Assembly (NCBI GenBank): GCA_003255065.1
Contig: QAOA01000112.1
Location: forward strand, 720,695-784,694
Direction of reading: 5' to 3'
From: Cercis canadensis
Lineage: Eukaryota > Streptophyta > Magnoliopsida > Fabales > Fabaceae
Length of the DNA: 64,000 nt
The translations under genes were made by a program, and so were the position numbers. This document shows positions 46,170 through 57,540 of this stretch, piece by piece. The notes beneath the pieces were generated by a model that was given only the letters and a program-made list of their open reading frames with translations, ran no database searches and was not told the origin of the DNA. Numbering within the stretch: position 1 is the first letter of the stretch; the number at the start of each line of letters is the position of its first letter.

Positions 46170-48427
46170 TATCCATCTCCCTTGTCAAATGTTGGCAAGC
46201 AACTTGCAATTGATTAATTCCTTAATTACTCTACTATCTACATTTTTTTTCACTATTCATATATGTAATACTGTGCATCTGTTCCTTTTATTGGGGGGTT
46301 CGAAGAATATGGATTCCATACGTTGTAATATTTTTCAGCCTTTCTTTTTTCTCCTTTTAGGATTTCGTAGACACGATGGTTTACCAATTGCTTAGATTTT
46401 TTTTTTCTTTTTATATTATGTATCGATAATGAATGAAAAAGGATTTCTTTGTTTACCATGGAGTTGGAAGTTAATTTCTCAATGTCACTTGCAAAAAACA
46501 AAGTTAACTTTTTAATTTTTTTTAGTAAAAGTTACATAACAAGTGATAATTTATCTTTTCTCATAATTTTATCATATCTTGATTTTAATCAAATTTAAAC
46601 ATAAGACTTTTATAATAAAATACATAGGTTATCCTTTAGGAGATGATTTTGGTCATAGTATATATTAGTTGACTTGGACTTAATTACATACTTATAATTC
46701 TTTGTTTTGACTTCGGAGTTTTGACAAAACTCAATTCTTTATGAATTTCAACATAAATAATTTCTCCCAGCTCCCAGCCACTCTTTGAGGAACAAGGAAG
46801 GGCGAAAGAAGAAAACATATAAAATTTGCACAAGTATGTAGGAACTTGAATCTTCTCTTGTTTCCTGCTATGTACACGGAACAACTATTTGTTGCATATA
46901 CACTATACTACTTTGTTAAGATAGCTCTCAAATCTCTCTCTCTCTCTTCTGAGGCATGTAGTGATGTCATACACGAATTTTTTATTACTTAAGTCTTAAG
47001 GGCAGCTTAAACATTGAAGGAGTACGTAATAGAATAATTTCAACTTAAGTTATAACTATGAAAGTAAAACTTTTGACTTTGTCAAATATATGTAATTAAG
47101 GCGTGGCCCACATGAAACACTGGTTATGATTAAAGGAGAATGGTAGAATATCTACGCGGTCTTAAACATATGTGTCATTTATTTATTACAGACATAGGTT
47201 TGTAGTATTTTTTCACTAAAACTATGAAAGGTATGAATTATGCATGGTTTCACCCGGTTCATTTCCTTTGCCAGTTTTCCCAAGACATTACCATATATCT
47301 CTTTAAAGAACTTCAATTTCCATATATTTTCTTATTTTGTATTAAATTAATATTTTAGACAAATATATTCAGAAATTCTGCTTAATAAAATTATGCAAAA
47401 AAAGTTATAGGAATCATAGACTTACAGCAACACTATGTGATTACTGATTCGGTAGGTGATATTAAAAAGACTACAAACATAAATATTTTCAGAAAGAGAA
47501 ATCGAGAATGAAGCCACATGGCAAATTGATGAAGAACAACTAGGACTTACATTAATCGAACTCATACTTACCTAAATTAGTGGGACACCAACCACATAGG
47601 ATTTGGTGGAATTAATTTCAATATCACATTTCCTAGTACATAGATCTTATGTGGGTCACGTGCCTTTGACTCTTTGAGATCCTGTCTCTTCTCTTCATTA
47701 ATGAAAATAGCGAGGGCTTACTCGAACACTGAACAGTCAAATTGTGTACGTGTTTTATAGTGTCATGTATGGTACTCTGCCGGCCGTGTGTTATCAATTA
47801 CTCATTATTTTCATGAACTCAACGTGTATGATTGACCTACTACATAAGCCAGTTTTGAAACGTATACTCTCAATTTCCAATCTTGCTTTCAGTCCACGGG
47901 AGAAATCCTTGAAAAAAAGAAAAAGAAAATAGAGAAGCCACTCCCTTTAAATTCCACAAAGGACATGTATATATTTATGCAAGTAGGCGAGTACTAAAAC
48001 TAAAACTAAAAAAAAAAAAAAGGTATTAGAAAAAAGGGAAAAAACAGCCTGTTAGGTTACTTTTAATTAATTTGATAACGATAGTTGGGTACGCAAACTG
48101 CGCCTGCCAGAGAGAAAGAATATAAGAGATAGTTTAGTCAGGCTTTGCTTGGACCATGTAGCCGGCCATATGGTCTATTAATTTGTTTCCTTAATTTCCA
48201 ACCAGATGATGACCACTTAGGAACCTCCCTTGCTGTTTCCTTTTCACATACACCCAAATCCTTCATTCCTGTTGTTTGAACTTTGAACGTTGAAACCCTA
48301 ACTTGTTGTCCAACTTAATTCCTATATATAAGTAGACGTAAGTTAGATGGCCATGACCATATTCCAAATCGTCTCCAAACTCCCAAGTCATATTCTTAGC
48401 CTTCAACCACTCTCATTCTCATTCCAC
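46170..48427. other. Intergenic region between the tandem PIP-like genes
   Basis: AT-rich; a short CT repeat at about 46933-46949. No exon supported. The end holds the promoter of the next gene. Confidence 0.5.
48323..48331 (+). promoter_or_regulatory. TATA box that decides the start of the second PIP gene
   Basis: tatatataa at 48323-48331. The in-frame ATG at 48347 is only about 16 bases downstream, so it likely precedes the transcription start, leaving 48428 as the usable start. Confidence 0.6.
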
Positions 48428-48685
48428 ATGGCTGTTCGAGAAGTCACCAAGCTTTCAAGTTTCTTCCTCATCCTTCTCCTCTTGTTCTTTGGCTCCATAT
48501 CTGAGGCAAGGCCCTTCAATATTTTGAAGTCGGGTCATCGTGGTAATGATGTCTCTTATGATGGATTATATCTTGGAGCTATCAAGCAGTCTGGGCCAAG
48601 CCCTGGTCAAGGAAACAAGTTTACAGACGCTGTAACACATGCAAGCCTTGCAAATGATGGTCCTAGCCCTGGTGTGGGACACTAG
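48428..48685 (+). CDS. PIP-type peptide precursor with two altered motifs
   Basis: 85 residues from the ATG at 48428: signal peptide (about 1-27, FFLILLLLFFGSISEA), then two motif copies. The first is SGPSPGQGNK (55-64), where Asn replaces the usual final His. The second is DGPSPGVGH (77-85) at the very C-terminus, where Asp replaces the first Ser. So each copy lacks one consensus residue. An ATG at 48347 is in frame but probably upstream of transcription. The tandem position and ARPF/ARPL start after the signal peptide show common origin with the gene at 45873. It may have changed specificity or be decaying. Confidence 0.82.
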   Translation: MAVREVTKLSSFFLILLLLFFGSISEARPFNILKSGHRGNDVSYDGLYLGAIKQSGPSPGQGNKFTDAVTHASLANDGPSPGVGH

Positions 48686-49500
48686 CTAGCTACTGCTCTT
48701 ATGAAATCAACATTACATTTTGAATAATCTTGGTCTATTTTTTGCGTTTATTATAATTAATTTATGACTCTACTGTGTAAATGCAGATCCTTCAAGGGTA
48801 TCTATCAATGGTCATTAGACTCCTTAATTTCATTCTTGATGTGTACAAGAATATGCATGTATGGTTATGGAAAAAAAGAATAATTAATTTCATTCGTTAT
48901 TTCTCTCTCTCTCTCTGGTTGGAAATAGTTTGTTATTTGAAATAAGATGAGAAGTAAGAAGGGAAGGAAGAGAGTAATTAGACTCATTAATTTCATTCTT
49001 GCTGTGTAAAGAATATGCATGTATAGTTGTGGAAAAAAAAAAAAGAATAATTGACTTCATTCGTTATTTCTCACACACTCTCTCTCTTTGGATGGAAATA
49101 GTTTCTTATTTTAAATAAGATGAGCTAGAAGTAAGAAGTGAAGAAGAGAGTGTCTCTTGGAAACCAGCTGCAGCAAGCAACTACACAATAATTTAGAGAC
49201 TACTTACAAAATAATATAAACTAATTAAAGAAGAAGAAAAGGTAGATTGGTCAGTTTCCAAATAATTAAAGAAAATGGAAAAACATTATATCTTTATGAA
49301 AGTTAATTAATCATAAATTTTGTTTCAAACCTAGTTTTAAAGCTTCATTTACTTTGCAAGATAGGCTTTTAGCAAAGAGTTGAAGGGGCAAAAAATAAAT
49401 TTGATGCGGTTGGAAATTGAATTTTATCTCCTTAATAGTGTAAGCATAGTTTTTTTTTTTTTTTTATTAGAAGCATAATTTCGTTTATCCTTATATAAAG

Positions 49501-49540
<40 letters not shown>

Positions 49541-50193
49541 CAAAACAATTATATATACATATTTTGGTATACGCATTACAACACATAAATGTAGAGATAG
49601 ATCTCTATTGCACAGGAATAGTTTGTTCATTAGTATGTCTACAACATATTTTTCAAATAGAAATTAAATAAGGAATGATTTTCAAATTCTATCAAAAGTA
49701 ATAAAGTCTACTTTTTTTTTTGGCCTTTAAGTAATAGAATCTACAAATCTTCAAATATTACATGCCAAATAATTTTTAAATAAATTGGATTCTTAAATTA
49801 ATAGAATTCCATATAAATTTAATTAAAAATACATTTATAAATAAAATCAATTCTAATTTTTTTTAATGTTCCAAATATACTGTTAAAATAAATACTTTTA
49901 AGTTTTTTTTGGGCCATTTTTCACTTAAGCTTGCAAACTAAATTCTACAACTTGGGTCCAGCCTGAATTATACTTGGGCTTAAGATTTTGGGCCAGGCCC
50001 AATTTAGGAAAAGAGCGGAAACCGTCGTGGAATGAACATAAATGGGGTCCTCAACTGCAAATTCACTCGTTCACGTTAAACTGTGTGAATAAATAAACTG
50101 AAAATCCCTGAACTGCATCGCCTGGTATTATTCACTCGCAACTCTTCAAGAAAGCAACGTCTGCTTCCACCTCTTGATTGCTGTTATTCAAAT
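48686..50193. other. Intergenic region, PIP-like gene to MRG gene
   Basis: No gene seen. A tandem repeat of about 165 bp (about 48814-48974 and 48976-49149, both with aatatgcatgtat and aataagatgag) and a (TA)n microsatellite (about 49507-49538) are present. Confidence 0.6.
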
Positions 50194-53100
50194 ATGGGAA
50201 ACTCGTCGAAGGACGACTCCACCACCGACGGTGACACCTCCGGCGGCGACACTCCTCCCTCCAATTCTAGCCGCTACTCAGAGGGCGAGAAAGTGCTTGC
50301 ATATCATGGCCCTCGCATCTACGAAGCAAAGGCACCCTTTACTTCCCTTGCAATTTGAAATTTTCATTTTACTGCTTTATTATTCTGATCTGTTTGTTCT
50401 TTATCGTATGGAATTCTCTGTGCTGGTGACTAAGGCTTTGCTAGGACTGCTTATCGGTGAAAAGAGAAGCGCGAAGTTTGTAATTGTTAAAAAATTGTTC
50501 CGCATTAGGTTTCTGTCTTAGGAATTTGGGTGATATTTTTGGATTTTTGCTTAATTAGCGAGAAAGCTGAAGTTAGAACCGCCGGGGAGTGGCGGTTCAA
50601 CAGTCCCCTTAACCCAACTATGGGCAGTCTGGGAAGAGTGGTTTAGATAAGAACTTTGGGTTTATTTATTTCACGAGGTTGGGTTTGTGTTGATCAAACT
50701 GAAATGACCAATTCTTCCTTTCACTGCCCACTTTCATTATAGTATACTATTCTAATTTCGTGTCATTGACTGTGAGATGGAAAATGAGGTTCATATTCAA
50801 GGTTCTTTCGATTTTTGTATTAGTATATATATGTAAAACTTGAAGCTTCATACTAATTACTGTCACAGGCAAAGTGTTTTTTCATACTTTTTCCTTTATC
50901 TTCTCGTCGTTATAATCTAATTTACTGTGTTCTTTATTCGTCAGGTACAAAAAGCTGAGATCAGAAAGAATGAATGGAGATACTTTGTTCACTACCTGGT
51001 AAGTTCAACCATAATATTTTTGCCTGATTGATATTGTTTTCGGGAGTCAGGTCATCCCTATAGATAAACTCTTCTCAGGGTTGCCTCTTAGTTTAGGTTT
51101 TTGAAGTGATGTCGCTTCAGATTGAAAATTGAAAGCTTCAATCACTTAATATGTGGAATATTAAAGTGATTCGTGGTTATGCTACTGACAGTTGGTTGCT
51201 TTACTGCGTTCTATTTTGCAGGGGTGGAATAAAAAGTGAGTGTCTTATCTTTTATTGATTTCATTTCAGTTTTGGAGTTCAAGTTATAGAGGTAAAAATT
51301 GTATTATTTTAGTGTTAAGGCCCAAAACTTTCAGCTTACAATATGTGTTCATGTGATCTATAAATCGTAAATAGCAATAAGTAAGAAATGACGGTAATAT
51401 TTGGAAAATTTCCAAAGGCAACTTGTTACATGTAATGGCAACCAAAGTGGTTTATAAGGTACTTATTAGCTTTTGTATGATTCTTTTTATATTGAATAGC
51501 CATTGTAATTACTCATCTGTAGTATTGAGAGAGAGTCCTCGTGATTGCTACTTATTTTGTCATAAATGTTATCTTTAAAATTATGAACTTGTAAAAGGGA
51601 ATACAGAATCATTATTATGGGTTCGAAATCTTTCCAACAGTTGGGACGAATGGGTAGGTGAGGACCGTTTAATGAAACATACTGAAGAGAATGTCATGAA
51701 ACAGCAGGCTCTTGACAAAAAACAAGGTGTAGACAAGAATGCTAAGTCAGGGCGTTCAACTCATGCTAAGGCCAAAAGCACTATAGGTAAGTTATTCTCC
51801 CTAGTGATAGTATATCAAATTATTACATCACAGTTTCTTGGAGCTTTTGGCGAGAGGGAATTTAATCTAAACTCCTTTAGTTCATGATTGAAAAAATAGA
51901 CGGTTTCTCTTTTCATTACTCTCTAGTATATATGGATGTGCTTTTGGATCTTACATCCCTCTTTATCACTGGTTCTATGCTTAAATCTGATATACAGCAA
52001 AGGAAAACAACACCATCTGTCAGAGTGTTCTGGTAGTAATTTGAGAGTTAGTGAAATAATTCTAATATAATAAGAAGTGTTAGGTGTTCATAGTCTAGCT
52101 GCATTGCTGTTTGATGCCTCAAACCCTTTACAGGAGTAGTTCTGCAATTTTTTTTTTGTTCGCAGAGAGGTCCTGTATATGCAGTCCTCAATAAATAGAA
52201 TTGATTATTCTTCTCTATGTGTTTCTACTTATTTTTGAAGGGCTTTTGTCAACTGATCTTTGAAAATCTTGTTCATTTTGTTCTTTACTGAACGTAGTTG
52301 TTTCTTTGAGGGAAGGAAAAAAAAAAAAGGATATCTGAACTGTTAAAGAGGAATAAAAGAAAAAATATTAGATAATGAGTCAATACCTATCTGGTGATTA
52401 GAACTAAAATTGTCAGTGTCTATAAATTCCAGCCCTGTTAAGTAAGTTCTATTTAAATTAACTTCCCCTTTTAAAATGCTAGACTATATGCATGTACAAG
52501 TGCACAATCACCAAAGTCTCATTCTGCTCTTTTTCCTAAGCTGTTGGAAACATCATATACTTGGAGTATTTCTTCTTTTTGTTTGCTTGATATTTTTTTT
52601 TATTTGGATTCTGTAGATGCAAAAATGGATAAAGAGGACGTCAAGAATAATGGTATTCAGTTAAATTTGAAATTTCATTTTCCTTCTATTTCAATATTCT
52701 TCTTTTGTTGTCTTTATTCTTTGTCATCACTGTGATCATTTGCTTTTACATTATTCTCTATTCATTAAATTTTAAATATCATCTTCCTTTTATATCAATC
52801 TTCTTAGATTCCATAAATAAGTAATGTTTAATCAAGCAGTGAATTTAGGGTTTTTTTGGTGAAACAGGCTTGGCTTATACTCTTTTTTATTTTAAATACT
52901 CTAGTACATAAAGTTACTGGCATAGCTGCATATTACTTACTACCTGATTGTTGAACTGATTTTCTAGTCAAAATACAACTAGTCTCCCTCCACACCCTTG
53001 GGAGAGACCAATAACCTCCCCGTAATCGGTAGGGTTTAAACATGACAAAATAACTTGTGTTGAGAAGCTAAAACTGAGTTCATCTGATAAAAATGCCACC

Positions 53101-55638
53101 ATTCTTTTTCCTTGATCCTCTTTATGCAATTATGGATCTCGTGCTTTTAATTGCAGTAATTAACAACTTATACCTCCAAATTCTATTTGTTCAAACACAT
53201 TGTTGTTCATAATTTTATTGAATTTTAGACTACTGTGTAATATATGCTTGCCATACTAGAACTTGGCCATACTAATGAGTCCAATATGTCAAACTTGGTG
53301 CAGTGTCAAAGGGGAAGAAGCGAAAGAATGATTCAGGCGTTGAGGTCTGGTTTGTATTATGATACTCGCATATTCTTTTATTGCCATGTCGTGGAAGGTT
53401 TATTTATCAGTTGCATTGGGTTTCCTTTCCTATGTGTTCCTTGTCTAATTTATTTTATATCTTATATTGATAATGATAAAAAAGTTATATTGAACTTGAG
53501 GTATTTGAAAAGATTGAGTATGAATTCACAAGTAATCAATAATAATAGGAAGAAATTCAGATTCAAACCTTCTTGCTCATTTTCTAAAAAATGCAGGATA
53601 CCATTTGTTTGATGTTTGATTGAAACTTGCTTGTGTTTTGTCACCATCCCTTTAATTGAAAATGTTCCGCTAAGTGTGGTTTTCTAATTCTTAGAAGGGC
53701 AGTGTCTCTGTTGTAAAGCTTGTCAAGATTCAAATTCCTGCAACATTAAAGAAACAACTTGTTGATGATTGGGACTTTGTTACTCAGCAGGATAAGGTAT
53801 GTTGAAGCTATTAAAGCACAGTTTCTACTTGTTTTTATTTTATAGATGCTTGAAATGGACTTTATGAAGTAGAATCATTGTATATGTCATTTCTTTGCCT
53901 TGCAAATTGAACACAAGTATTGGACAGGAAGTCTGAGGTTGTATCATAATAAGACACTGCTGCCCATCTCAAATCTGTACCGTACCTGAGCCTGTCGTTT
54001 TGGCTTAAGGAATCCATTTATGACATTGATTTGATTCCAACTTCCAATGCAATGGGTGACAATTGCATTTTTATTGTTCTATTATCACTTACAAAAACTA
54101 TCACCTTATGTTAATGCATGAAATAGTTCCATCACGTTTTGATTTGTTGACATTTGTCCTACAGCTTGTAAAACTTCCTCGTTCACCAACTGTTGATGAA
54201 ATTTTGACAAAGTACCTTGAGTACAGGTCAAAGAAGGATGGCATGTAAGATTTTCTGAGAGCTTATTGAAAATTAAATTCATACCCTACTTATCTGTATG
54301 TCTACTTTGTAATTTGGTCTTCTCTTGCATTAAGTTGTAACTCTGAGATGAAGATTTTAATTGCCTCACTTATATTAACCATGAAGGTATGTACTATGTG
54401 CCTCTCTAATGCAGGGTAGCTGATTCAGTGGGAGAAATTTTGAAAGGAATAAGGTGTTATTTTGATAAAGCGTTGCCTGTGATGCTCTTATACAAAAAGG
54501 AACGCAAGCAATATAATGAAGCGGTCTCGGATAATATCTCTCCATCTACCATATATGGAGCTGAACATCTATTACGCCTGTTTGGTATGCTATTAACTTT
54601 TTGCTGCTTCTAAATGTCTGAACGTCAGCAGGAAAGGAAGGATTTTCTGTGTGCATGTGCATGCTTGTGCATGTTATCATTTTCTTTTAGGATATACTTT
54701 CTCCTTTTCTTCTTTTCTTTGGGGTTTTTTCAATCTAGTATTACTATTTTATCTGATAAAAGTGTAAAATTTTGACATCTCTTAGCATTTAATGGTTCAT
54801 GGCGATGACAACATTTTTGTTGAAAACACCAATATATTGCCATTAGGAGTCATTCATTGTAGCATTTGAAGAGTCGTGACTCATAATCTGTATGCCTGAA
54901 GAAATTTTTACAAGTTCTGCAAAATATTTATAGATTTTCTGGTGCTTGCAGTTAAGTTACCAGAGCTTTTGGCATATGTGAACATTGAGGAGGAAACGTT
55001 GAATCGCTTGCAGCAGAAATTACTTGACTTTATCAAGTACAAACTAAAACCTTTCTCATTACATTTAGATTTTAAATTCTATTATTCTGAATCCTCGTTA
55101 AAATTTCCTTACTTTTACAATGTTCTGATACATACTGTGCTATTTTTCCCAGCTTAACAAATAATTTGGAAACAATCATATGTGTATTTTTCATCTTCAT
55201 AACCTTGGCTAATATGTTATGTAATAATTTGGAAACAATCATATGTGTATTTTTCATCTTCATAACCTTGGTTAATGTGTTATGTATACTACTATATATG
55301 TAAAAGGTGGTGACATGACCTTTAGATATGGGCCATATGGCCGAGTGAATGTAGAAAAATTCTTACATATACTTTTCCTGTCTTAAATTATGTAGTTTTC
55401 ATCCTCTCTTTGTTTTTTATTTGGTATTTTTTATGTAAAATCTGACCAAGACATTTTCTTTGGTCAAGCTAAATAAGGGAAGTTTAATTTAATTGGTATC
55501 TTTCTGTAGATATCGCTGTTTGGTGTTGATAAATAAGTTCATTGCAGGTTTCTGCAGAAAAATCAGAGTACTTTCTTTCTTTCAGCTTATGATGGCACCA
55601 AAGTCTCTGAAGGAAAAGGCAAGGGGAAAGATGAATGA
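50194..55638 (+). CDS. MRG-domain chromatin reader (MRG1/MRG2 type), eleven exons
   Basis: Exons: 50194-50331, 50945-50998, 51222-51235, 51641-51786, 52617-52652, 53304-53344, 53695-53796, 54165-54244, 54415-54584, 54952-55036, 55548-55638; total 957 nt, 318 residues, close to the 320 I recall for Arabidopsis At4g37280. The N-terminal chromo-like domain (about residues 28-75, YSEGEKVLAYHGPRIYEAK, then GWNKNWDEWV) reads methylated H3K36; a basic linker (KGKKRK) follows; the C-terminal MRG domain (about 125-305, KLVKIQIPATLKKQLVDDWD to FLSAYDG) binds partners. In Arabidopsis such proteins link H3K36 methylation to flowering genes and act with histone acetyltransferases. Intron 1 starts with GC, not GT (see findings); all others are GT-AG. 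Confidence 0.93.
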
Positions 55639-57539
55639 GAAGCAATGCTGAATCTTGGTCCACCTTATCTGTGGTACTTTTCATGATCAAATGGCGATAT
55701 CTTCTCTCCCTCAAAAATCGATGAAAGAACACCTAATTGTTGTTGTAACAATAGTAGCCAATTCATTCTTTAATTTTTCAATTTTTACACACAACTTATG
55801 GCAATGCAGTAATACAATTTGATAGCCCAGGTGCTTTTGGTGACCTCATTATTGCTTGTGATGTGAATTAATAGTGACTGCAGATTGATTAAGATATAGG
55901 AGTGACTCTATATATTTCTAGAATGTTCAATCATATGCCTGACTTCTCTAGTCAAAATCGCCCTGCTTTCAAACTATTGCTAGAGCTGCGATAGTTGTTG
56001 AATATATCTGAATCTAGTATTCTGCTGAAAATCAAATTCTCAATTCAAATCTATTTTTACATTTGATTCCCCTTATTTTAACTTCTCTCTATCATGTATG
56101 GTGTAAATTCAACAGCGATATGATTATTTTTGTCCTCTCTCCTTATTTGCGATGTACAGGGAGTTCGCAAATTGGAATACCCTGTCAGATTTAATCCACT
56201 TATTAATGTAGACCTCGGTCACCATGCATGGCTAGAGGCCATGTTACTTCTTCGGGGAAGCGGGTTTGATACTCCGCAACCCCACTTATCAATGTTGTCA
56301 ATTTGTCATCAACTTTGCTTTTATTGTTGAATTTTCTTCAAATTTCTGAAGTCACGGGAATTTTTCCAATAAATACAGTGTCCAGCCAAAATTGGAGGGA
56401 AATAAGTGATTGGTAAAACTTTTGGTTTATCTGACCGAAAACAGAACAAGTATCTCTTTTTTTTTAAAAAAAAAAAAAAAGGAAAGGCATTTTGCAATTG
56501 GTACATGTTTCATTTTTCTTCTTGGTCCGAATGTCATACCTTATTTTTTTTGGGGTAAAATAAAACATACCTCATTTACGGGGCTAATTTACTAAAACAA
56601 TGTAAAAGAAATATATGTAAAAAAAAAAGAATACACGCTATTTTATTTTAGCATTTTCTTATGTTACACATTATCTTCTTTTAACTTTTTTTTTATGTAA
56701 CATGTTATTTTATTTTAGCTTTTTTTATGTGATACTATTTTATTTTAGCATTTTTTTATGTGACACTATTTTATTTTAGCATGTCATTAAAGCACACACA
56801 AAATCAAAGTAGCATTGAAAATGAGCATGTTGCATAAGAACACACGAAAATGAAATAGTGTGTTTGTCTCTTAATTAAATATAACTTATTTTTATAAATA
56901 GTTTTAACAATACATATTTATTTTTTTTTACATTATTTTAGTAAATTAGCCCATTTACGATATAAATAAATGTTTCTTAATAAATTAGGTTGTACATCAA
57001 TTAGTCACAATATTCTCTTTTACAAAAAGATAATGTTATGTTTGAAGTTTCTCGTTAACAAAATAAAAATTTTAAAATGTTCTTTGTACAAAAACTATAA
57101 CTATAAATGTTTCACCTCTAAAATAGAAATGATTTGCACGAGAATTGATAAATCCGGCTCATCTAAAGATTAAAATTAAGCTTTAGCTCCTAGTTATAAA
57201 AATAAATAAATAAATAAATGTTTCCTAATTTATATTGCTTTATTATAGCCCGCAATAAGTTGGTAAAGGGCCCACAAGCGTACCCGAATTACTGGAATGA
57301 GCACATGATGTGGTGTGGATGGCAATGGCATAACAACGAGCTGAATAGTCAACTTGCACTCATCCGTCGTCAAATTACAGAGTGAGTTTCAGTCCCAGAG
57401 AGTGAAGAACTACTAGTAACGACCACGCCATAGCCAGAGCCAGAGGTCCCAACTAACTTATAGTCTCTTTCTCTTTTTCTTACTCTCTCGCCTTTCAAGT
57501 TTCAAAGACGATGCCTAAAGCTGCTCTTCAAATTTGCTG
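55639..57539. other. Intergenic region, MRG gene to HMA1
   Basis: 3' flank of the MRG gene, a stretch at about 56150-56290 that reads open but is unrecognised, a small MITE (56581-56952) and the HMA1 promoter with a uORF. No other exon supported. Confidence 0.55.
56581..56952. mobile_element. MITE with 7-9 bp target duplication
   Basis: Terminal inverted repeats of about 26 bp (gggctaatttactaaaacaa and its complement at the right end). Flanks read catttacg on the left (56573-56580) and catttacg on the right (56952-56959), so the duplication is 7 to 9 bp depending on the exact end, as for hAT or Mutator elements. The interior has repeated attttattttagca units of 30-50 bp. No coding content. 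Confidence 0.75.
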
Positions 57540-57540
57540 A
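57511..57540 (+). promoter_or_regulatory. Upstream ORF overlapping the HMA1 start
   Basis: ATG at 57511, nine codons (MPKAALQIC), TGA at 57538-57540. Its stop overlaps the HMA1 ATG at 57540 by one base (tgATG), the arrangement expected for termination-reinitiation. It would lower HMA1 translation if the transcript includes it. Confidence 0.6.

Noticed and set aside
33064..48685. PIP peptides as ligands of the adjacent CrRLK1L kinases
   Set aside because: The known PIP1 receptor (RLK7) is an LRR kinase, and CrRLK1L proteins bind RALF-type peptides. Neighbourhood alone is not evidence.
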